Both the position numbers and the translations under genes were made by a program. This document shows positions 8,101 to 18,200 of a stretch of 32,644 nucleotides of DNA, one piece after another (the first letter of the stretch is position 1; each line of letters opens with the position of its first letter). The notes under the pieces are model-generated. The model did no database searches and was not told the origin of the DNA. It saw only the letters and a program-made list of their open reading frames with translations. Source of the stretch: JAJVIP01 sp964405835 (GTDB taxonomy: Bacteria; Elusimicrobiota; Elusimicrobia; F11); assembly GCA_964405835.1 (NCBI GenBank), contig CAYOPN010000031.1, forward strand, positions 1 to 32,644, read 5' to 3'.

Positions 8101-9216
8101 ATGAGCCGCCCTCCTAAAAAACCTGGAATCTGGAACCCCAATTACACCCTGACGCCAAAAGTGGTCAACGGGCTACTGGAAATCGAAGCCGCTAAAACCC
8201 TCGTCGCGAACACCCCCCTTACCCCGACGGTCGAAGCTGAGCTCCGACACCGGGCCCGTGTTCGCTCGACCCATTATTCCACACGCATCGAAGGAAACCG
8301 TCTGACCCTAGCCCAAGCCGAAGAAGTCATCCGGGGAAAGAAAACGCATTTTCATGGTCGTGAGCGGGACGTGAATGAGGTTGAGAACTACTGGAACGCG
8401 CTATTAAAGGTCGAAGAGTGGGCGGCCAGAAGCGCGCCCTTCAACGAAGATCTCATCAAACGTCTACATGCTTTGGTTGAAAAGGGGCTCCGCGCGAAGG
8501 CATCGGTTTACCGGAAGGAACAGAACGTTATCAAGGAATCGACCACCGGCAAGATTGTATACCTACCGCCCGAAGCCAAAGACGTTCCCAAGTTGATGTC
8601 GGATTTTGTCGCTTGGGTAAGTCATGCAGAAAAGTCGAAAGTCCCTGCTCCGGTCATTGCCGGCCTTGCCCACTATCAGTTTGTGACGATCCACCCCTAC
8701 TATGACGGCAATGGCCGCACAGCCCGGTTGATCGCGACGTTTCTTTTGCAAAGAGCAAATTACGGATTGAATGGTTTTCTCTCAATCGAAGAACATCATG
8801 CCCGTGATCTCGATGGATACTACCGGTCCCTGGCTGCCCATGAACATCACAACTACTACGAAGGCCGCGCCGAGGCGGACTTAACGCCGTGGCTTGAATA
8901 TTTCGTTTCGCTTTTGAGCGGGGTTTTTGAAGCGGCCAAAGAAGAAGCCTTGAAACTCTCTAAAGGCGGGATTCCAATGGAACCGGAGGCCTTGCGACGG
9001 CTGGACCGCCGCGCCCGCAACGTACTTGCTCTTTTCACAAGTCAGGACAGAATTACGAATGTGGACGTTGCGCGGGCGCTGGGTCTCTCCGATCGGATGT
9101 CTCGCGTACTTTGCCAACAATGGGTTAAAGCAGGTTGGCTGCTGGCCGCCAACAAGTCCAACCGGTCGAGGGCCTACGAATTGTCGGAAAAATACCGGCA
9201 ATATATTGGCGTCTAA
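8101..9216 (+). CDS. Fic family protein (likely AMP-transferase) with C-terminal winged helix
   Basis: 371 residues. Residues 198-209 read HPYYDGNGRTAR, the Fic catalytic signature with Tyr in place of the usual Phe. Residues 60-65 (STRIEG) fit the inhibitory [S/T]xxxE[G/N] motif on an N-terminal helix, so the protein carries its own autoinhibition (class II). A C-terminal helix-turn-helix lies near residues 319-342 (TNVDVARALGLSDRMSR). This layout, Fic_N, Fic, winged helix, is typical of stand-alone bacterial Fic proteins; known members move AMP from ATP to a Ser, Thr or Tyr hydroxyl, and the target here is unknown. The frame stays open upstream to 7945, but that part would translate the tRNA-like repeat, and the TATAAT just before 8101 supports the ATG at 8101. 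It stands alone between two giant paralogous genes and could be an insertion. Confidence 0.93.
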   Translation: MSRPPKKPGIWNPNYTLTPKVVNGLLEIEAAKTLVANTPLTPTVEAELRHRARVRSTHYSTRIEGNRLTLAQAEEVIRGKKTHFHGRERDVNEVENYWNALLKVEEWAARSAPFNEDLIKRLHALVEKGLRAKASVYRKEQNVIKESTTGKIVYLPPEAKDVPKLMSDFVAWVSHAEKSKVPAPVIAGLAHYQFVTIHPYYDGNGRTARLIATFLLQRANYGLNGFLSIEEHHARDLDGYYRSLAAHEHHNYYEGRAEADLTPWLEYFVSLLSGVFEAAKEEALKLSKGGIPMEPEALRRLDRRARNVLALFTSQDRITNVDVARALGLSDRMSRVLCQQWVKAGWLLAANKSNRSRAYELSEKYRQYIGV

Positions 9217-9274
9217 AAGTTACCGAATCGTTACAAGTTCTTAACCGGAATTTCATGTGTTTTCTCTATGATCT

Positions 9275-9297
9275 GGGGGCTTATGAGCCCCCGTTTT
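9275..9297 (+). terminator. GC-rich hairpin with GTTTT tail overlapping the start of the giant gene
   Basis: GGGGGC (9275-9280) and GCCCCC (9287-9292) form a perfect 6-bp stem around the loop TTATGA, followed by GTTTT. It lies 58 bases after the Fic stop and fits a weak intrinsic terminator. The loop contains the ATG (9283-9285) that best explains the next gene's signal peptide, so the structure could instead, or also, control that gene's translation. Confidence 0.5.
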
Positions 9298-12200
9298 CGA
9301 TCAAAAATCGCGCTGTTTTTGACCCCCGTTTATTTCCTGACCAATGTGGCGTTGGGATCCATTGCGGAGTCAAACATTTGGGCCGACCGTCGCTCCGCCC
9401 CGTCGCTCAAATCAACGACAATCGATCCTTTACCGCTCCGTCGTCCCGGCACTCTTTTGGCCGGGACCCCTCTTCCGTTAAAAAACGATTTCGACCTGTC
9501 CTCCTACGGGTCCATTCGAAAAATAATCCCACCGGCTTCCGGTAAAACCGGCCCCACCGTCCTCCACATCCAAGACGTCCACATGAACGCCGACGCCCAG
9601 TTGAATATCGGCCGCGCCATCCAAACGCTTATTGATAAAGACCGCGTGGAAGCGGTCGCTCTCGAGGGCGGGTTCGGCCCGCTCGACTTCGCGGCTTTCC
9701 GCGCGTTCCCGCACCGGTCAATCATTGCCAAGGTGGCCGATGGATTGTTGGCGGAGAACATAATCGCCGGACCTGTGCACACGGCCCTATCAAGCGAGCG
9801 TGAAATTCCGCCGTTCTTCGGCGTCGATGACCGGGCGCATTACGATGCGAACGTGGCCGCCTACAAGGCCGCGGTCCCGGTCCTTGATCGGGAGAAGCAA
9901 GCCTGGCTCTCTGAAAAAAAATCGCTTGAAGCAGAGAAAGCCCGCAGGTTTCACCCGGCCTTGCTCGCCTTCGACCGGCTCGTTGGTTCTTACCGGGGCG
10001 GACAATCAACCATGGGAAGTTATCTTCACGCGCTCGCCCGCACGCAGCCGCTATCGCGCAATTGCCAAACATTTCTTGATGCGCTCTCGATTGAAGCGCG
10101 ACTTGATTTTAAAGCGGTGGAAGGGGAGCGTTCCCGCTTGGTTGAGAAATTATTGCCAGTCTTCACAACGGCCCAAAAGAGCACCTTCATCAACAGCGTC
10201 GCCGCGTTCCGCGCGGGCCAAATCAACGATGCGGATTTTTACCGTTCCTTGAAGACGTTGGGCGCGACCGCCGGATTGCCACCGAGTCAATTCCCTGCGC
10301 TATTTGGCTACATCGACTACGTGGAGCTGTCCCAAAAAATCGACGCGGAGCTTCTGTTTACTGAGATGCGCGATCTCGAACGGGCCGCTTACGAACGCCT
10401 CGCCACCACGGACCATGAACGGCGATTGATTGCCGCTTCACGCCGGCACACCCTGACCGGCAAGCTGTTGGACTTTGCCTTGACCAGCGAAGAATGGCGG
10501 GAGTACAGCAAGCGTGATAATAAAGGCAACGCCTTCAATGCGTTTTACGAACAAGCCGAAGCGCGTGATGAAAAGATGGCGGATAATTTGTTGAAGATCG
10601 CTCTACGGCCGGCGGATCGAGAAAAGGTCTATGTGTTGGTCACCGGCGGCTTTCATTCCCGGGGAATCGAACGCCGGCTCGCGGAGGCCGGATGCAAGGT
10701 GGTGAGTTTTGTTCCGAAGATTTCAAAAGTGGAGACGGAAAACGGCGCGGCCTACCTGAGCGCGTTCACACAAGAAAAAACACCGCTCGAGAAAATCTTT
10801 CAAGGCGACACGCTGTTTCTGGCCCAAGAAGCATTTCCGAAAACAGTTGAGCGCATGGCGGCCACCAACGCTGTGATCAGCGCGACGTCGGCGGGGTTTC
10901 GTCTGGAAGCGTTGGAGGCCTTCAAGCGGATCATCCTTGGCGGCGGCAACGGAGTTGTTTGGGCGCTCGGCATGCTCAAATTTGTTTTTGTCGTCGTCGT
11001 AACGAAATCACGCCTTACTCTTATTTGGTCCCGCCCGGATCGCACCGACCCGGAATCGATCGCGGTCGTATCCGCCCAAGTCCCGCATTCGATCCTGTAC
11101 AACGGCGCTCTGTTCCTCATCTCGACGATCAACTTTTTGTTCCTCGGCCGCGGATTTCGTCCGCATGGGTGGGAAGACAACCATCGGCTCAAGGTTGTTG
11201 GCCTGCTGGGAGCGGTGGTCGAATCCATCCTGATTGTTTTTTTGATGACTTCTGCCTCCGGAGAAATTTATACCCCTGTTTTGCTGTTGCTCGCCTTCTT
11301 TTTTGCCGATTATTTGATCGGGTCCGCGGTGAGTCCTGTGAACAGCCTGCCGATTTATCTCCGGCCGGTTTCATTGACGCGGTTGACGTTGTTGACCGCT
11401 ACCTACGCGGTCTTTACGTCGTTCATATCGTTGAATTTTCTGTCGCTGTGGCAGGCGATCGGCATCGCATTCCTCGTCGGTTTGCCCCATGTTGTGATCG
11501 ACGCGGTGTTGTTGTGGTTGCCGCAAATTATCGGATCGGTAACAGGCATCCAGCCTTTGAAAGAAGAGACGGTGTCTCCCTCCACGCGCATCGAAGGCCT
11601 GCGCCGCCGTCTGGATAAATTTTTATTGAAAGGCCCCAATTACAACAGGACAGACACCTCCGAAGTGGTGCCGATGACGCGTGAGGATTTCCGATACCAG
11701 CTAAAAGAGTCTGTCGCTACCGTTCGTTTTTTTTACGAAGAAATACTGTCTTCGAGTTTATCGCAGGCCGGAGAAAAACGACTTTCCATATCCGACGCAG
11801 AGCGCCGGAAAAATGAATTGAAAGAGATTGAGCCTTTTCTGGATGTTTGTTCCGCAAATCTTGAGAAGGTCCTCGAGAAAGTCCGGCAATTCTATCCGGA
11901 CATTCTGTCGAAGTTGGAGGCAGGGCCAAAGCCGGTTTCCATCGTTGCCGTGGCGACCAAAACCCGTTTGCTCACTTCAAATCCTTTCTCGTCTGAATTT
12001 TTTTGGGGAACGATGGACGTTGATGTTGAAGAAGGCCGCCGCGTCATCTTATTGTCGATGCGCCATCTGAGCTCACTGCAAACCGATGACGAATTCAAAA
12101 TGGCCGCTTTCTCCATTGTCGCCGGCGTAAAGCTCATCGAAAATTTTTACCTTATTAAAAACAAAGACAGCAAAAGCGTTCATGCCGACTTGGTGAAGTT

Positions 12201-15200
12201 TCGTGCGAAACTAAAAATTGAAAGCAAACCTTTTGTGCCCAAGGGTTATTTCATGAGGCACGTGTGGAATTGTTTGCATGATATGCGCACGTTGCACAAG
12301 CTTCGGTCCGAAATTCACCGCGAATTAAACCGGATTATGAATGTGGGTTTTTTCGATTATTACACGAAAGGGCATGTCGGCGGGCGCAAAATCGAACGAT
12401 GGGTTGAAGATATCGTGTCCAACCCCGCCAATTTTGTTTCCGGGACAAACGTGCTTCAGCGCGCCGGCGATTTGGTGTGGCGGAATCAGGAGAAGCGGGA
12501 TCCCACCATAATGATTCAAAACGCTCTGATCGATCTGGCCCAGCGATCGATGGCTATCGGGGAATATGGACTGGCAACACGCATCCTGCATTGGGGCCGT
12601 ATGGTATTCGTTTTTGATTCGGCCGAGCTTCCTTACAGCAATTATGTTTTATTGCTGAAGGTCCTCACTCGGACCCGGCGATACGCGGAACTGCGAAGGG
12701 AATTGGTGAACATCAATAGAGGGCAGTTGGTTATTTACGTGCCCTGGACGTTCCGGCGGTTCAAGAACGGATTGGCAGCGATATGGGCGGAGCGGCGGCA
12801 ACTAACGATCGGAACCGTCTGGCAATCATTTCGAGAGCGGATACGGACGCGAATCGTTTTGCAATTTTCACCAAACGAAAAAGAATTCTTGCTCACGGCG
12901 ATAGAGAATCAAAAACTGGACAACTGGATCGGACGCACGCTGACGATCCATGCGCGCATGACGCCGAACGAATCCGATCGCAAAATGATGGTGCGCGAAC
13001 GGCACATGGACTCGACGCTGATCCGGCAATTTCGAGCAACTCAAATTATTGGGAAAACATTTGGAAAAATAAAAGCGGATTCTGAATCCGTTTCTGATTC
13101 TGCTTCTGATTCCGTCATGGCAAGGATGATTTTGTCGGAACTCAATAAACTTCCCAACTCGGTTTTTCCAGTATTGCGGGAGTTGATAACGGAAGCTCAG
13201 AAAAACAGCCTTTGGAATCTCCTCGCCAAGATTAATAAAGAAGAGCCGGCTTTGTGGTTGGAAGGGATGACAATGATGACCGAAAGAGACTTGTTGCCGG
13301 AGCGCGCCAAAGGCCCCCAAATGCTTCGGCGGAAACTATGGGCACTCCGTTACGCGAAACGAATTTTCCCCGCTGACAATGAGGAAGCGATCAATCAGCT
13401 GATCGTGACGGTTGAAAGGCTGATCCGTGACAAGGTGCGTTTCGACAGGCAAGACCTGACCGGGGGAAAAACCATGGAATCGGCCGTCGACTCGGATATT
13501 ATTTTGAAGACGGAGCTGGCAACCGAGAATGTTTATCCGTCGAGATTTGGGCCTCGAAACTATTTGAGCTTGCCGTCGCATTTCATCAATCTTGATATTT
13601 TTGAAATCGCGATGCGCGCCGCCTACGGGCGGCATATGGATGGTCTGGACAACCTCACCTCTGATGATCCTTACCGTGCGCTCGCGCTCGCCTGGTTTAA
13701 GTTCGTGTACGCGTTGAACGAAGAAACAAAAAAGAGCGGACGGTTGCAGACTCTTTTTGGTCAAGATCCCTGGTTCCAGGAAGACCGGTACATTTCCTGG
13801 GAACGAATCCGGATGTGGTTCATGCAAGTGGAAGGCCGGTTGAACGCGCGTCTGCAAACCTCCACCAAAGATTATCTGTATTTCGTCACCCAAATCCTGG
13901 AACCCGCCCGCAAAGAAATGGAGAAAGCGGCCCGGGAGATCGAGGCCAACACCGGTCAAAGGCTCCTTCTCCCGAAGCGAATCCTGTACAAACCCGGCCA
14001 GACGGACAGCGACGCTAATCAAACGGCAGCTATGGCCGGATCATCAACGGGCCATTTCATCCTCGACCCGCTTCTGCGCGAATGGAAATATTTTCTGGCG
14101 GGACCGTTCGTGTCGGTGGTAACGGCGGCGTTGCTTTCATGGTTTGGCTTTACAAGTCCGGCTTCCGACTTGCTTGCCATTTCGGTGGTGGTGGGCACAA
14201 TGGCATGGCTCCTTTTGTTCGCGTCTCATCAAAAATGGTTTGTCCGCTCGCACAAGCAGGCGGCGCTCAACGCGGTCAAGGAGGTGTTAAAAGAGTTCGG
14301 AAAACCCGAGCTCAGCCCGGAAGAGCACCGCTCGAAGCTTCGCTTCGTTTACCTGAAATTGAGCGTGCCCGTCATGCCGATTTTTCTGGGCAGTGTGATG
14401 ATTTGTAGTCACACCTTGCCTGGGTTGGACCCGGTCGCTCTGGCGGTCCTGGGTTTCTTGATCACGTGGGCGGTCCACACGTTGTATCACATCGTTTACA
14501 ACCTCTTGTTCAAGTTCGGTTATTTCCGCTGGGCCAAGGTTCCGGGGGCGACGGCCGAGGGGAAGAAAAAGTTCAAAACCCTCACCAAATCGGCAAGGCA
14601 CCTGGACGAATTTTTCAGTTCAAAAATTTGGAGGAACAACCCCTTCATACGCGTTTATGTGGTTGCGGAGAGAGACGGACAAGTGGTTGCCAGGTATTTT
14701 GACGATGTCACTGACCAAATACAAGCGATTCAGGCGCATGTTAATTGGATCCAGGACGCGGTGCCGTTGCACCGGAATTTTCGTTATGACTATGTCATCG
14801 CCGATGGAGATTCCCGGCTTTTGGCGGACCGGCTCGACGTAACGTTGGATCAAATAAAGTCCCTTTGCCAAAAAATGCGCGTTCCTGAAGTGTCCGGTGA
14901 ACCGCCAATAACGCGGAATCTCCTGAGGCATCGTCGCGATTTGACCTGGGCCTATATTTGGGCCGGTGGTGATCTTGATTTTCTTGATCGGATGCTGCGC
15001 CAGCGGACGTCGCCGGCCGAATTGTTGAATGGAATGCACGACGTCCTTCCTTATGGTGAAGGAGAGTCCGCCAAAAAAGCTTTTCTGGCTGAGGACGCCG
15101 TGCTGAAGATTTCAACGGACCCGCGCGTTCTCGAAGAGCTTCGCAAACGGGAACAAGCGATCATTGATTATTTGCGCGATCCGGATTCGGTTTCTCCCAC

Positions 15201-18200
15201 AGACACAATTCGTTACGGCATTCGATACGATTCCAGGCTGGAAAAATGGGACGCGCATCGTGAATCTTTGAAAAAGGCGCTGGGAAAAGAAGTCCCGTTG
15301 CCGCAAATAGCGAAATCTCTTGGTCTTAGCTTGGAACAGTTCCAGGGCCAGGCCAAGGCCTACAAGTTGGGCACCCTTATGAAGTCGATCGAATCGATGT
15401 GGGTTTGTGTCCGCTCGGGAGTGCTGGCCGGTTCCCCGTCCCTTGATATTTCGGAAGCCGCATTGGCCACCGGATTGGATGAAATGGAAATTCGGAAGCA
15501 GTTCGACGAGATCAGTTTTCATTTTGGGGATTTGGTGGAGCGCATTGGCGTTAGCTATCACAGTCTTTTAAAGGAATTCGTGAAGGAAAAGAGAAACCTC
15601 GAATTCATCGACGATGATCCCACGGAGTGGCCGACGTATTGGTACGGATTTCTAGGGAACCCGGAAATCCGGTTTAAAATCGACCCCCGCCGCGCCCGCG
15701 GTGCGTTGATTGCGCAGGTCCTGGCTTGTGGGGCGCAACCCGCCCGACTGGCCGATATTTACCAGGTCTCCGCGTATCAAGCTTTACGGTTGATGCGATT
15801 GGTTGCGGACGACCGCAGAGTTCAAGAAACCATGTTTTCCCGCGCACGATTGGTGGACCTTTACGTTCGATACGGCGGCGATCTCGCGCAAATTGTGCGC
15901 AAGGAGAAGGAGGGCACCCTCGCCTCATTGCGCGCCGCCCTCAAAGCTCATGCCATTCCGGGAGATCCGCTCGTGCGCGTCCGGCTGAAGACACGCGAGA
16001 GACAGCGGGAGGTATTGATCCATCAACTGAGAGCACGATGGCAGTCGGGAGAGGCCATGGATACGGCGATCGCGCGTACTTTTGGAGATTTTTCTAAAGA
16101 AAGATTTTCATTTGAAGACGACCGCGTCGTCTTGGCCGTTTTTAAATCAATGCGCCTTCAGGATGCATTCATTAAGTCCGGAGACAATCTCAAGCGTGCG
16201 GCTGAGTATCTCCGCGTGACAATTGGTGAGGCGGAGCTGTTGCGCAGCAGATTTTCCAAGCAGGAGTCAGATTTCATAGAGGAATTCCTGAAGGCCGAGC
16301 GTAAGAAATTGCTCGACGACATTCATTTAGCGAAAGGAGATTTTTTCCGTTTGGCAAGGAACCGCAATCAATCGATAGAGGTGTTGGGTGAGTTGATTTC
16401 TGTCCATCACCTTGAGCAACTCCTCGCCGGTCCCTCCGCCGTTCCCCTATCACCCAAGGTCCAGAAAGCCCGCGAGATCGCAGCTTTGGAGGATGCGCTC
16501 CGCAAGAACGATTTCGACGTCGAGGCGGTGGCGCGTCTGCGGAACGTCGCCGTAAAGGAGGTCTTCCTCGAAATCGGGGTGCTGGGTCTTAATAAAGACC
16601 TCATCCGGCGTGTGAAAAGTCGATACGAGTTGAAGGGATTGATTCACCAGCATAAGGGAAATTTGGCGGCCGTGGCGTCCGTGACCGGGCAGTTGGAAGC
16701 GGTGGTTCGAGTCGAATACGAAAATTCTGGTTTGTTGAAGGATGAGGAAATTGCCCGGCTTGTCAATGAACATGATCGAAAGCCTATTGCGACACCACGT
16801 TCTTTGCCCGAGAGCGAAAGGGGAAGGGTCCGCCTAATTCCGGAAGCCGAAAACCCGAAGGAGCGGTTGCGTCCGATTCCGGAAGAATACGACGGCTCAT
16901 CGGTCGATGCGGTTCGACGTTGGCTCTCCGGTGACGAAAGAGCCGGCAATGATGTATTGACGTCGTTGGCCGAACTCATCAGGTCCTACGCTCAACGCGC
17001 CCAGCATCTACAACGGATTATGGCGCAGCTCATCGCTCCCAAAGTTGTCAGTGAGACGCTTCCATGGGAAGATGCGCTGGAAGATCTGATCGCCGAAGCC
17101 AATGTGGCGGTGCTGACCGCGCTAAAAGACTCGAGCAGTTCGGACGCCCATTCCTTGAATGTTCGGGCGCGACAAGATGCGCGGAGAGCGATATATCAAT
17201 ACATCGCCGCGCAATGGGGCCAGCCTGCAAGTGAGATGGTCCTCTATCTAGATGCTCTTGAGCAGGTCCTTTCGATGTCAACGGTGGCAGAGCCGGAATC
17301 ATGGTTCGATTTGCCGATCGACTTCATGTTGCCGGAGTTAGAAAAGATACTCCCCGATTTGTCGGAACACTTGGCCGCCTGGCGCGGATCGACTGTTGCG
17401 CCATTTTCTACGGTAATTGATGTGTCCAGTTTGTTGGAGGCCCAAGATCCGAAACATTCCCCGGACAGCGAGGCGGCCAAAAATGAAGACCCGTCTTTGT
17501 CCCACGAACTGGCACGAGCGTTGTACACAAGCCTTTCCTATCCGAGAAACTTTACGGCAATCCATCTGTACTACGGATTGGATGGTGAAGCGCCAGAATC
17601 GCCTCGTGAGATCGGCGCCCGATTTGGAGTCAGTGATCAAACGATACGGGTCGATATCCAGGAGACGCTCGGAAAACTGAGGCTAACAGCCTGGGATTCT
17701 CCCTCCTTGGCCGGCCTGCGAAGTTTCGTCCCTCCCAGCTCCCTCGGCTATTTGATCGGATTGTTGTTTGGTTTTAAACCCAACGCGAAACTAAAATGGT
17801 ACGCGCTTTGGTCGGTGATTTTCGTTGAGGCGCCTGTGGTTATGGCGTTGTTCCGCGCGGTGGGGCCGGAGTGGGCGGTGGCGCTTGTAATTAACATTGT
17901 GATCTTGCACATGGCCCTCTACGCCGCGGTTGCCGGGAAATACCGGATAAACGACACGGACTTTTTATTTATGACCAGCACGGTGAGCCATGTCGTGATC
18001 TTTTCGCTTTATTGGGTCGCGGTCTTCCTGGGTCTTCCTGTGTATTGGCCGGTTGCCATTCATGTGATTTGGGATTCGATTTGTTTTTGGCTTCTTCCAA
18101 AAGGCGACAAAACGCGGAATCAACAACAAATCGAGAAGATCCTTCGGTCCGATTCCTTGGCCCGCGATCGTGTGCTCGCCTTGCTTCCCGAATCGGATTG

